A stretch of 64,000 bases of DNA from Halichondria panicea. Lineage: Eukaryota; Porifera; Demospongiae; Suberitida; Halichondriidae. The position numbers were made by a program, and so were the translations under genes. The stretch lies in the NCBI RefSeq assembly GCF_963675165.1, contig NC_087381.1:7038419-7102418 (forward strand). Reading direction: 5' to 3'. A model generated the notes under the pieces. It was not told where the DNA came from. It was given only the letters and a program-made list of their open reading frames with translations, and did not search any database. Of this stretch, positions 12,049-24,486 are shown piece after piece. Position 1 is the stretch's first letter, and each line of letters opens with the position of its first letter.

Positions 12049-12947
12049 CCCTTTCCCGGCTTTAGCCGTCATATGACGGCAGCGGTAGTGATAATTTTCA
12101 AAAAATCGTTGTGGGCACTGTGTTGGAGCTATGCACACACTGTAGGCACCAGCACATGTGCATTGGGCTGCTCTTTCACATGGTATCTTTAATATCTTGC
12201 CTTGAGGTACACTTTGTGCAGTACTGTCGAAAGAAAAGTGACCGTTTGATAATGGCTACAAGATCTTTGTAGTACAACCTCAGCGAGGTTCTAGGGAAGC
12301 TAGACAGTGAGAATAACGATGCTTATGGCCTTGTTGAGTAATAGGACAGTGACTGGGATCATATCAAGAGAGAAAACTACTTTTCAGAGATCAAGTTATA
12401 AACATAGAGCCTGAAGAGCCGGAGGAAGAAGCTCCTGAGCATGAACCAAAGTCCTGGACCTTGTAAGTAACTATGGAGTATCATATGTAGTCTGGATAGC
12501 TTCAGTATGGTATGCTTAGTCTAGTTAGTACACAAGTGGACATCATGAGCCACCATTGAACTTGTAAACCTGTGTGTAGGTGAAGAAAACATTTCCCGGG
12601 AAAAGAGCGTCTGCCGATACGACCTCGCAGAGAAGTTTCTGCTGATCCTGATTGAACCATGTCACCGTGAGAACATTGAGAACACTTACTTAGTGTTTTT
12701 AGTTACTTCATGCCTTCATACAATATTCTTTATGTTCATAATTGTGAAATGTGTAAAAAATCGTTAATTAGTGGGGGGTGGTCAGTTGCTAGGTAACGAT
12801 GATGATGTCATGGTGCCCCCAGGATCTGGGCTACCTGTAGGAAATAGTTGCAAGTGATTTCAATGCATTGTTCATGAGATATGTATTTTTAAAGAAAAAT
12901 ATGTATTTATTCTGTATTTTGTTTTTTTAATTAAAGCCGGGAAAGGG
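12049..12947. mobile_element. piggyBac-type element in TTAA
   Basis: Termini CCCTTTCCCGGCTTT and AAAGCCGGGAAAGGG form a perfect 15-base inverted repeat. TTAA is at 12045-12048 and again at 12948-12951, and the empty site reads GATTTAAGGCGACC in other units. TTAA targets and CCC starts are characteristic of piggyBac. The interior has no long open frame, so the element is non-autonomous. It may hold decayed coding fragments. Confidence 0.85.
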
Positions 12948-13555
12948 TTAAGGCGACCCTTCAAATATGTGACACCCAGGAGCTTCAGCAATTTTCTGAC
13001 CTCTAAAAGTGAGCAACAGCTGCATTGACAATTATTTGTTAATGTCGCGTTCTAAATAGAGGTAAATATAGCCACTCCCTAGCCTCGATTGTAGCCCACT
13101 GGAAAATCAATGTTTGAATAGCAGACGATCTCTAGTTGAAGCTGAAGAGCAAGATTTCATCCATTTTAAGCGGCCTAAAATCGAGGCAAGTAGACTCTAT
13201 AAAGTTACCTCCAATTAGATGCGACCCTCTAAATATGCGACACCAGGGCTTCAATATAATTTTTCAACCTACAAAAGAAGCGACCTCTGGCTTCGTAATT
13301 ATTAAAAAGCGTCGCTTTAAATCGATATCTTACGGTAGCCCAGCTAGATGTGGCTATTAGTTAAAACATAAGCCAATAATTACTGTTTGCTTTGTGTGTT
13401 TGTGGAAAAGGATCGATACAATAGAAAGCTAAAATTGTGTCTGGTTTGTCTATGTTAGCTGACTCTGGGATCCTACACAAGGAGCCATAGTGATACTTCT
13501 CTGCATGAGACTCCAGGCTTCTTTGCTGTGATCCTAGTCCACAGTGCATATATCT

Positions 13556-14635
13556 TAGCCTCTACACAGGCTCTCCTTTTTCTGTTCTTTATCACAATCG
13601 TTCAATAAGATAAAATACTGTATTATTCGTTCAATGAGATAAAATACGGTATTAATTGGAGGAATAAAGAAAGAAATAGACGTAAAGTTAGGAAAAAGGA
13701 GAGCCTGTATCGGGAAGTCGCGTGAGGGTAGAAGGGTGGTAGAAGGGTGAAAATGAGCGTGGGCATACTGAGCTAGAGATGTTGGACTGCCCACGCAGAG
13801 GTCTACGACTAGTAAAACTTTGCCTGCAGCAAGCTGGACATGGACTTGGAACTGGAAGTTTGCAAGCACTATAGCTAGCTATACCTTAGGCTTAGCTAGA
13901 TGATCTACTAGTCTAGATTGTGTGTTTGGATTCTATCACTATTACTTTTTCTTGTGTCTTTCTACATGCTATAGTAGAATAGCTTAGTCATCATTATCAC
14001 ATAGCATGTAGCTACTGCCACCAGAGCTGGCCACGCTGGTTCTCTGATCTGACTTGCAGCACAGCTTGTAGATGGGCGGGCCCGTCCCCAGCCATAAAAA
14101 TGGGGGGACGGGTTTCAGCCCTATCTAGCATTCGTTCTGCTGCAGAAAATCATGCAGCACCAATCAGATTGCAGACTGCTTACGTAATATATTTCAGCAC
14201 CAATCAGATTGTATAGTTCTTACGTAATGTATTCCTTGGCTTCTCAGCTCCTCCCCTTCTCTGCAGCAAGCTGAGCTCTGTGGTTAGAGGCGCGGCTAAT
14301 ATTAACTATATTCATAGTTAGTAAGATAGGGCTGAAACCCGTCCCCCCATTTTTATGGCCGGGGACGGGCACGCCCATCTACACAGCTTGGTGGTCTCAG
14401 TGCAGTACAGTACAGTCTTACTCCGAATGTGTGGGAGAATACCTTACGTCACGATTGTGGGCCATATCGCCCACGTTCATAAAAATCCTTGTGGATCACG
14501 CGATTTCCCAAACCAGGCCTTACTTTTTCTTAACTGTACGGCCATTTCTTTCTTTGCTGCCTCACTATGTCTTTCTTATGTTTATGGATGAACAGTGACA
14601 ACAGCAAGAAAAAGTAAGGCCTGGGAACGAGGCTA
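13556..14635. mobile_element. 1080-base Mutator-like element with 9-base target duplication
   Basis: TAGCCTC...CAGGC ends in inverted orientation, with similarity extending about 180 bases inward (AAAGAAAGAAAT and GGGAAGTCGCGTGA have mirrored partners near 14560 and 14495). CATATATCT is duplicated at 13547-13555 and 14636-14644; uninterrupted units carry it once. Nine-base duplications and long inverted ends fit Mutator-type elements. No transposase is recognisable. Confidence 0.8.
14069..14381. mobile_element. 313-base MITE nested in the Mutator-like element
   Basis: Nearly perfect inverted arms at 14070-14126 and 14324-14380, starting TAGATGGGCG. The 9-base duplication CACAGCTTG lies at 14060-14068 and 14382-14390. 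Between the arms is a short tandem duplication (AGCACCAATCAGATTG twice, near 14156 and 14195). Confidence 0.88.
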
Positions 14636-15949
14636 CATATATCTATCTATGTACCACTAAAACCCTGTTCTCAACTGTTTCAGCATGCCTCCAGTCTGAT
14701 TCCTGAGTTGCTGTGCTAGACAGTTAATTCAGTCATACACCACTACATGCACTGTATTATATCATTCTTCTGGTTTCTTTATAATCATGTCATGTCACCA
14801 GCCGAGGGTTTGCACTTTAGTGCTCTAGTTATTTTTAGTGATGGCATTAATTTTTGTGAACATTCTTTAACTGTATTCCGTGGTAAAGTTGTAATCCATG
14901 TCACGAACATTAATTTGAGAATATTAGCCCATGCTGTAAATATTTTGATGTTTTGATTTAGTTTCTTTTCATCCGTTGGTTGTTCACTTAAAAATAATGT
15001 TAACGTTTGGGTAACTCCATAACTATATGGTTTCACGGTCGGAGCAGCAATCCACGCCACAGAGGCTGTCTTAGACTAGTTGACTAACATTCAAATAAAG
15101 AACAGTTTGAGAGTTTTGTCATCTGGTGGGAGGTTAATTCATATCGAAGACTGTTCCAGTGTGCATGTGTACAATTGACTCCTTCACACTCACAAGAATT
15201 GCTTTGGAGAAGTGCTGCTGGAGCTCATGCCAACTCAAGCTGCTTTCACCATCCACCACCAACCCATAATTATATATCTTGTTTGCGTGTTTCTTCCATA
15301 CTCTCACAATTTCAAGTAGAATTGCATAGGGCGCCCACCCATGCAGAATGATGAGTTTGAGCAAGTAGCTAAATGTTCGAAAGCAGTTTATAGTGAATAG
15401 CTAGTTAGACCAAAGGTTAGACTCTACTCTTTGCTAGTATACCAAGAGCAGAACTTGTCTAAACAATATCAATTGCCTACAGGATACCTTGCCTTCATTG
15501 GTTTGCTGTTCCTTGTGTATAGAGAATGCACTTGATAATTATAATACAACTATCTAGAAATAATTTTTATGACCTACAATGTATCCATCACATCATGAGC
15601 AACGAATACTTCCCACGTATTCAGCGAAACTAATTTTACCTACCATGTTATTTTGTTAAACTAATGATTGTATTTTGTGTCACTCACTGTCTGTGGTAAC
15701 TGCTATCAGTGAAATAGAACAATACTACAATTAAAGCCACCTCGATATGAGGCCGTGGTATATATTTAATGGACGCATATAATTATATTCGAGTAAAATC
15801 TCACTGTTTGGGAAAATATGCTCAGTCCCTTCTTGTGCCTATAAAGTTCTTAGAAAATGGTGGGCGTATTTTCACGAGGGTATGATACTTGAACCAATGC
15901 ATGTGCTGTTAACTTTTTTCTAGTGTCCACAATTTACTTGTATTCACAG

Positions 15950-16376
15950 TTGCAGTGAATAAGGCTGGAGACACTCCTCTCTCCCTTGAGTGTTCCCGTG
16001 GTCACCTGGAGATGGTCAAGGCTCTCATCAACAAGCATGTTGATCCAAATAGTAAGTGTTTATCGGTGCTGTTACATTGTTAATGGTGGTCTTCCACAGA
16101 GCCAGTCAACAATGCTGGTGACACCCCACTCTCTCTGGCCTGTGCTAATGGCCACTTGGACACAGTCAAGTATCTTGTGAACCAGCATCATTGTGGTCCT
16201 AAAAGTAAGCATTGGTACATAATTATGGTACATCAATTGCTGCATCACTCAGTACACTCGTACATGTACAGGTACAGTCAACAAGGCTGGTGACACCCCA
16301 CTCTCTCTGGCCTACAAAGGTGGACACTGGGAAGTGGTCAAGTATCTCGCCATCACTCATCACTGTGATACAACAA
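15950..16376 (+). CDS. Ankyrin exon cluster 4 (3 exons)
   Basis: Exons are 15950-16051 (A), 16100-16204 (B) and 16272-16376 (C), with introns of 48 and 67 bases. Each encodes one ankyrin repeat. The B exon ends HHCGPK instead of HHCDPK, and the C exon reads SLAYKGGHWEVV and ends DTTS-like rather than DTKS. The surrounding DNA from about 14.65 to 16.2 kb closely matches 62.1-63.6 kb of gene B, offset near 47.4 kb, including a 4-base longer spacer version at about 15328 and 62728, so clusters 4 and 10 are counterparts. Confidence 0.84.
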
Positions 16377-18241
16377 GTAAAGTTTGTTCATGGTTGTCAA
16401 TGAATGACCTGTTGGTTTTATCGCAACTATTAAATTTTTCTCTTTATGGAATTGCATATTATTATTGATACCGTATATATATAGCTGTAAGTTTGGCTAT
16501 TATTAGCAGTTTTTAATTTAACGATTGCTGCAGGCATTATAAGTGCAAATGATGTACTGGGACTGACTATCAAGCTAATTGCATGCCATTTAATCCCAAT
16601 CACCAGGTTTACCCACTATAAGTTATAGCCTATAGCATGATATATATACTGTGGGACAGATTGAGGATTGAGGAAAAGTTCACCTTTTCTGGATCTCAGC
16701 CAAGACACTACCCGAGGCGGCGCGTAGGCGGCCTCGGTTACAGTAGTGTGTCTGTGTGTCCGTGTGTGTGTCTGTCGCTCAGTTTGGCTTACCTGGTGAT
16801 TTAGGCATCACAATTTGTACATAGGGAAACTTGTAGCATTATAACTAAGGCTTAAAATTTGGCAGATTTTGCAAAGAAGTCTTTGTTTTGCAGAAAAGGC
16901 GAGCTAAGCCTAAGTAGCTTTTTGCGTACTCTACTAAACGCGGCTATTATTTGAAACATTAATTACCGTAAGACCTCAATTTAAGGCGACCCTCCAAATA
17001 TGCGACACCCAGGAGCTTCAGCAATTTTCTTACCTCTATAAAAGTGAGCGACAGCTGCGTTGACAATTATTTTTTAATGTTGCGTTCTAAATAGAGGTAA
17101 ATATAGCCACTCCGATCCCTAGCCTCGATTGTACCCCACTGGAAACTCAGTGCTTTAAGCGGCCTAAAATCGAGGCAAGTAGACTCTATAAAGTTACCTC
17201 CAATTAGATGCGACCCTCTAAATATGCGACACCTGGGCTTCAATATAATTGTTCAACCTCCAAGTTTCGAAATTATAAAAAAGTGTCGCTTTAAATCGAG
17301 ATCTTACGGTAGCCCAGCTAGATGTGGCTATTATAAAACATTAGCCAATAATTGCTGTGATCCTAGTCCACAGTAGTGCACTAAAACCCTGTTCTTAAAT
17401 GTTTCAGCATGCCTCCAGTCTGGTTTAGCTCCTGAGTTTCTGTGCTAGACAGTTAATTCACTCATACATCACTACATGCACTGTATTATATCACTCTTCT
17501 GGTTTCTTTATAATCATGTCATGTCACCAGCCGAGGGTTTGCACTTTAGTGCTCTAGTTATGCCTCGAGGCGTAGCCGCACGAGGGATACGACTGTGTGT
17601 GTCTGTGCTGTGTGTGTATTCCAGCTGTAACTGCTCAAACTGCTCAACGGTTGCAATGCGACGAAAACTAACAGCTTCTATAGGCTCTTAGCCACATTCT
17701 CTTGGATTTTGATTCGTGGATTAGCAAACTAAAGCCTAAAACAGCTAGCTAGCATTAGTAGCCATTTGTGAAATTGATCTCTTAATACAGGAATATTCCA
17801 ATGATGTAATTGCCTGCAAACCAGTCTCCATACTCACTCAGGTGGAAAATTAGGTGGGAACAGGAGTATGAATGTATTCATAATTATACACTCCTGGTGG
17901 GAATTAGCTGCAAGACAAGGTAGTATTGTAATATAATGTGTGTGTTGTACTGTGTTCTCACTGAAGCTTTATAGTACTGGTGAGTACGTTCTGTGTTGTA
18001 CCAAGGGCGTATTTAATAAAACACAAGTAGTCTATGTAGTACAGTACATGTATAGATTGTCTATAATTGCAAGGAATAACTTCGTCATCGGTATTGACTA
18101 CATTGAGCGATATAGATCTAGTGTATGTTATCAGCAACATTTTATCACTTGGGTTCGTTCATGCACATGACCTTCACGTATCATTATTAACAGTTACATT
18201 AACTGTGTTATGAAAACAATACACTCACGAGGACAATGACA

Positions 18242-18610
18242 CAGTGGCGGATCTAGGATTCTTGAAAGGGGGGTTCCAGGGTTCTGAGCGGATCAAGGAC
18301 CTAAAAAAAAAGGTCATACTTCTTCGAAACAGTGAGCATGCGCATTAACAGACCAAATTTTTCCTAAAAAAAGGGTCATCACTTTTTATAAGCAGTCTGC
18401 ATGCACTATACACACTGGAGAATTTTAACCTTCACAGTCACTGAAACTGCACAGACAAAGCTTCGCAGCACTAACAAGGGCTAAAGGTTAGTGAGAAGTG
18501 CATGTGAAAGCTAGTAAGAAAAGAACAACTTGCTAACGAGCCTCCCACTCACTTCTTTCTCAAAGGGGGGTTCAATTGAACCCAAAGAACCCCCTCTGGA
18601 TCCGCCACTG
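18242..18610. mobile_element. hAT-like MITE, CAGTGGCGGATC ends, copy 2
   Basis: Same element and same ATGACA flanks as at 4985. Confidence 0.75.
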
Positions 18611-18760
18611 ATGACAATGATATAAACAGATAATTATAATCATTATCTATCTACATATTCACCTACAACGTAAATACATGCAAGAGACTGAGTCGAGTCG
18701 CAGCCAGTAGGCTACTGGTTGCGAGTGTAGCTATAGCTAGCGAGTTTAAGAGTATGTATG

Positions 18761-19162
18761 CAGTGGCGTAGCCAGAGGGGTGCAGAGGGTGCTCCAGCAC
18801 CCCCTCTGGCCTCAAACTCTGCTCCACAAGTTCCATTTACTAACTAGCTAAGCTAGCTAGCTAGTTGATATGAGATCGAGAGTACTAGTACTAGAGCTCT
18901 ATTGTCACAACTCAAAACAATGCATTTTATAGGACATCTTCAAATGAAGATGTGGCTTAACCACCAGTACCTCAAAGCAGCAGTATACCCTAATTTCTTT
19001 AGCAAGATTGTGTTAGAATCAATCTCAGAGCATGTAACAACAAAAATTTTCTGGGGGAGTGCCCCCAGACCCCCCTGTTGGGGCGAATGCGCAGAGCGCA
19101 CTGGTAATTTGGACAATCCATTCATCCAGCACCCCCCCTCTCAAATCCTGACTACACCCCTG
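18761..19162. mobile_element. hAT-like MITE, CAGTGGCGTAGCC ends, copy 2
   Basis: Same element as at 5496. The right end here is CAGGGGTGTAGTCAGG, closer to the left end. Confidence 0.6.
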
Positions 19163-21049
19163 GTATGGTAAAGTCAAAACTAATATTATAACATTTAGTA
19201 AGAAGTATTAAGCTTATAGATCTACATATACAGTATACAGTGTGAAGGCATGATCTCAGTCATGGAATAATAATATCACTATTATCAGTACAGTTTGATC
19301 CCTAAAAACTCCATTCCATTCAATACCAGATGTCATCCACCGCCAGAAACTTGTCAGAGACTGAGTGGCTATAGGTAACCATGGAATGACTGGACAAGAG
19401 CCAGGAGAAACAGAGCTTTCATGAGCTTCATGAGCTTGATAATCATGCACGGGAAGCGAAGCCATCGTTGAGTAATAAAATTGAAAGGTCAAAGTTTGGA
19501 ATATTCCTGTATTTAGTCGCTTCGATCTCTTTGGACACACCCTTTAATTATTCCTGTGGATGTAATGCGCATTCGCGCTCATTCCCCACGTGTGAGAAAA
19601 TAATATCTAAGATCCAGATCCAGATCCTCCTTGCAGAATCATCTTTTTCTTGAGGGCCTGGTAAGCCACAAAACACTACCATAATTACAACAACAATATG
19701 CATGTACACAAGTCTTTTCTTCTCAATAGATATCATATATACACTGAACTCCAGATCCTGGAAGAATCAATTTTCTTCTTTCTTGAGGCCCTGGTAAGCC
19801 ACATATAAGTAACAACAATAGATGCATGTAAATAAGTCTTTTCTTCTCAGTGAGTTTATATAGATAAGCTAACTTTAATGTAAAATTCATTATAAACACT
19901 TGAGCGAAAGCATTACATGGCGAGATGCATTAGCAAGCGCACGTTTGCAACACTCGTTATTTTTAGTGATGGCATTAATTTGAGAATAGTAGCCCATGCT
20001 GTATGTTTTGATTTAGTTTCCTTTCATCAGTTGGTTGTTCACTTAAAATGTAAACCTTTGGGTAACTCCATAACTATATGGTTTCACGGTCGGAGCAGCA
20101 ATCCACGCCACAGAGGCAAATTATTCCTGTCTTAGACTAGTTGACTAACCTCCGAATAAAGGACAGTTTGAGAGTTTTGTCCTCTGGTGGGAGGTTAATT
20201 CATATCGAAGACTGTTCCAGCGTGCATGTGTACAATTGATCCTTCACACTCACAAGAATTGCTTTGGAGAAGTGCTGCTGGAGCTCATACCAACTCAACC
20301 TGCTTTCACCATCCACCACCAACCCATTATTATATCTTGTTTGCGTGTTTCTTCCATATTATACTCTCACAATTTCAAGTAGAAATGCATAAGACACCCA
20401 CCCAGAATGATGAGTTTGAGCAAGTAGCTAAATGTTCAAAGCAGTTTATAGTGAGTAGCTAGTTAGACCAAAGGTTAGACTTTATATACTCTTTGCTGGT
20501 ACCAAGAGCAGAACTTGTCTTATAAATATCTCCAAACAATATCAATGCCTACATGATACCTTGCCTTCATACCTTGCCTTCATTGGTTTGCTGTTCGATC
20601 CTTGTGTATAGAGAATGTACTTGATATAGTACAACTATCTAGAAATAATTTGTATGACCTACAATATGTTCATCACATCATTTGCAACGAATACTTCTCA
20701 CGTATTCAGTGAAACTAACTTTACCTACCATGTTATTAATTTTCTAATGATTGTATTTTGTGTCACTTACTGCATGTCTGTGGTAACTGCTATCAGTGAA
20801 ATAGAACAATACTACAATTATAGCCACCTCGATATGAGGCCGTGGTATATATTTGATGGACGCATATTATAATTATATTTGAGTAAAATCTCACTGTTTG
20901 GGAAAATATGTTTAGTCCCTTCTTGTGCCTATAAAGTTCTTAGAAAATGGTGGGCGTATTTTCACGAGGGTACGATACTTGAACCAATGCACGTGCTGTT
21001 AACTTTTTTCTAGTGTCCACAATTTACTTGTATTCACAGTTGCAGTGAA

Positions 21050-21820
21050 TAAGGCTGGAGACACTCCTCTCTCCCTTGAGTGTTCCCGTGGTCACCTGGA
21101 GATGGTCAAGGCTCTCATCAACAAGCATGTTGATCCAAATAGTAAGTGTTTATCGGTGCTGTTACATTGTTGATGGTGGTCTTCCACAGAGCCAGTCAAC
21201 AATGCTGGTGACACCCCACTCTCTCTGGCCTGTGCTAATGGCCACTTGGACACAGTCGAGTATCTTGTGAACCAGCATCATTGTGATCCTAAATGTAAGC
21301 ATTGGTATATAATTACGGTACATCAATTGCTGCATCACTCAGTACACTCGTATACATGTACAGGTACAGTCAACAATGCTGGTGACACCCCACTCTCTCT
21401 GGCCTGTGCTAATGGCCACTTGGACACAGTCAAGTATCTTGTGAACCAGCATCATTGTGATCCTAAATGTAAGCATTGGTATATAATTATGATACATCAA
21501 TTGCTGCATCACTCAGTACACTCGTATACATGTACAGGTACAGTCAACAATGCTGGTGACACCCCACTCTCTCTAGCCTGTGCTAATGGCCACTTGGACA
21601 CAGTCAAGTATCTTGTGAACCAGCATCATTGTGATCCTAAAAGTAAGCATTGGTATATACATAATTATCGTACATTAATTGCTGCATCACTCAGTACACT
21701 CGTATACATGTACAGGTACAGTCAACAAGGCAGGTGACACCCCACTCTCTCTGGCCTACAAAAGTGGACACTGGGAAGTGGTCAAGTATCTCGCCATCAC
21801 TCATCACTGTGATACAAAAA
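21050..21820 (+). CDS. Ankyrin exon cluster 5 (5 exons)
   Basis: Exons are 21050-21151 (A), 21190-21294, 21364-21468, 21538-21642 (three type B) and 21716-21820 (C). It is the duplicate of cluster 2, but with three B exons instead of four. Features before the array are offset by about 13.25-13.29 kb from their partners, and features after it by 13.10 kb, so the difference is one 174-base module. The B introns are again 69 bases, in frame and stop-free. Residues match cluster 2 almost everywhere, including the unusual donor context CCTAAAT|GT in two B exons. Confidence 0.85.
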
Positions 21821-24231
21821 GTAAAGTTTGTTCATGGTTGTCAATGAATGACCTGTTGGTTTTATCGCACTATTAAATTACATTTTATTATTGATACCGT
21901 AGCTGTAAGTTTGGCTCTATTATTGGCAGTTTTTAATGCTGCAGGCATAATTATTATAAGTGCAAATGATGTACTGGGACTGACTATCAAGCTAATTGCA
22001 TGCTATTGGTAAACTTTAATCCATGATTCGTCAATCGCCAAGTTTACCCGCTATAAGTTATAGCCTATAGTATACTATGGGATAGAGATTGCCCTTTTCT
22101 GGATCTCAGTCAAGACACTAGATAAACTTATTAATCCGAGGCGCGTAGGCGGCCTCGGTTACAGTAGTCTGTCTGTGTGTCTGTGTGTCTGTGTGTCTGT
22201 GTGTCCGTGTGTATGTCTGTCGCTCAGTTTGGCTTACCTGGTGATTTAGGCATCACAATTTCTACGTAGGGAAACTTGTAGTAAGGCTTAAAATTTGGCA
22301 GAGTTTGCAAAGAAGTCTTTGTTTCGCAGAAAAGACGAGCTAAACCTAAGAAGCTTATATACTACTAAACGCGGCTATTATTTGAAACATTAATTACCGT
22401 AAGACCTCGATTTAAGGCGACCCTCCAAATATGCTACACCCATGACCTTCAACAATTTTTTGACCTCTAAAAGTGAACGACAGCTGCGTTGACAATTATT
22501 TTTTTATGTCGCGTTTTAAATAGAGGTAAATATAGCCACTCCCTAGCCTCAATTGTAGTCCACTGGAAAATCAGTGTTTTTAAGCGGCCTAAAATCGAGG
22601 CAAGTAGACTCTATAAAGTTACTTCCAATTAGATGTGACCCTCTAAATATGCGACATCAGGGCCTCAATATAATTGTTCAACCTCCAAAAGAAGCGACCT
22701 CTGGCTTAAAAAGTGTCGCTTTAAATCAAGACCTTAAGGTAGCCCAGCTAGATGAGGCTATTATTGGAAACATAAGCCAATAATTACTGTTGGCTTTGTG
22801 TGTTTGTGGAAAAGGGTCGATACAATAGAAAGCTAGAATTGTGTCTGGTTTGTCTCTGTTAGCTGACTCTGGGATCCTACTCAAGGAGCCATACTTCTCT
22901 GCATGAGACTCCAGGCTTCTTTGCTGTGATCCTAGTCCACAGTGCATATATCTATCTATGAACCACTAAAACCCTGTTCTCAAATATTTCAGCATGCCTC
23001 CTAATCTGGTTTAGCTCCTGAGTTGCTGTGCTAGACAGTTAAGTCATACATGATATTCATCACTACATGCACTGTATTATATCACTGTTCTGGTATTTTT
23101 ATAAGCACTTTAGTGCTCTAGTTATTTTTAGTGATGGCATTAATTTGTGTGAACATTCTTTTAACTGTATTCCGTGGTAAAGTTGTAATCCATGTCACGA
23201 ACATTATTTTGAGTATAGTAGCCCATGCTGTAAATATTTTAATGTTTTGATTTAGTTTCCTTTCATCAGTTAGTTGTTCACTTAAAATGTAAACCTTTGG
23301 GTAACTCCATAACTATATGGTTTCACGGTCGGAGCAGCAATCCACGCCACAGAGGCAAATTATTCCTGTCTTAGACTAGTTGACTAACCTCCGAATAAAG
23401 GACAGTTTGAGAGTTTGGTCCTCTGGTGGGAGGTTAATTCATATCAAAGACTGTTCCAGCGTGCATGTATACAATTGACTCCTTCACACTCACAAGAATT
23501 GCTTTGGAGAAGTGCTGTTGGAGCTCATGCCAACTCAACCTGCTTTCACCATCCACCACCAACCCATATATCTTGTTTGTGTGTTTCTTCCATACTCTCA
23601 CAATTTCAAGTAGAATTGCATAAGACACCCACCCAGAATGATGAGTTTGAGCAAGTAGCTAAATGTTCGAAAGCAGTTTAGTGAGTAGCTAGTTAGACCA
23701 AAGGTTAGACTCTACTCTTTGCTATAGTATACCAAGAGCAGAACTTGTCTTCAAACAATATAAATTGCCTACAGGATACCTTGCCTTCATTGGTTTTCTG
23801 TTTCTTGTGTATAGAGAATGTATACTTGATATAATACAACTCTCTAGAAATAATTTGTATGACCTATACAATGTGTCCATCACATCATGAGCAACGAATA
23901 CTTCTCACGTATTCAGCAAAACTAACTTTCCCTATACCATGTTATTAATTTTCTAATGATGGTATTTTGTGTCACCTACTGTCTGTTGTAACTGGTATCA
24001 GTGAAATAAAACAATACATTATTATACTATAATTATAGCCACCTCGATATGAGGCCGTGGTATATATATTTGAGTAAAATATCACTGTTTGGGAAAATAC
24101 GCTTAGTCCCTTCTTGTGCCTATACAGTTCTTAGAGAAAATGGTGGGAGTATTTTCACGAGGGTACGATACATAAACCAGCGCATGTGCAGTTAACTTTT
24201 TCTAGTATCCATAATTTGCTTGTATCCACAG
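21821..24231. other. Intron between clusters 5 and 6
   Basis: TACCGTAAG MITE (22395-22741, right end mutated to TTAAGGTA) and the short-form spacer. Compared with its partner near 10005, a piece including the CCGAGGG motif is missing around 23104. Confidence 0.6.
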
Positions 24232-24486
24232 TGACAGTGAATAAGGCTGGAGACACTCCTCTTTCCAGTGCGTGTTACCGTGGTGACCTGGAGATGATCA
24301 AAGCTATCATCAACAAGCATGTTGATCCAAATAGTAAGTGTTTATCAGTGCTGTTACGTTGTTGATGGTGGTCTTCCACAGAGTTAGTCAACAAGGCTGG
24401 TGACACCCCACTCTCTCTGGCCTACAAACGTGGACACTGGGAAGTGGTCAAGTATCTCGCCATCACCCATCACTGTGATACAAAAA
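24232..24486 (+). CDS. Ankyrin exon cluster 6 (2 exons)
   Basis: Exons are 24232-24333 and 24382-24486, separated by a 48-base intron. The first belongs to the same subtype as in clusters 1 and 7 (VTVNKAGDTPLSSACYRGD, then LEMIKAIINKHVDPN). The second is a B/C hybrid as in cluster 3, starting KLVNKAG and continuing SLAYKRGHWEVVKYLAITHHCDTK. Both preserve phase 1. The cluster lies just beyond the right edge of the duplicated 13.27-kb segment. Confidence 0.83.

Larger units (their letters stand above)
11453..15949. other. Intron between clusters 3 and 4
   Basis: It contains the TACCGTAAG MITE split by a piggyBac-type element (12049-12947), a 1080-base Mutator-like element with a second MITE inside (13556-14635), and the short-form spacer. 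No gene is seen. Confidence 0.6.
17562..19960 (+). repeat. 2.4-kb block, copy 2
   Basis: Same edges and content as the copy at 4314; MITEs at 18242 and 18761. Confidence 0.7.
16377..21049. other. Intron between clusters 4 and 5
   Basis: TACCGTAAG MITE (16964-17311), 2.4-kb block (17562-19960) with hAT-like MITEs at 18242 and 18761, and the standard spacer. No gene is seen. Confidence 0.6.
17450..23530 (+). repeat. Segmental duplication, right copy
   Basis: Partner of 4200-10450. It carries three type B exons instead of four. Other differences I saw are small indels and single-base changes. Confidence 0.85.
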
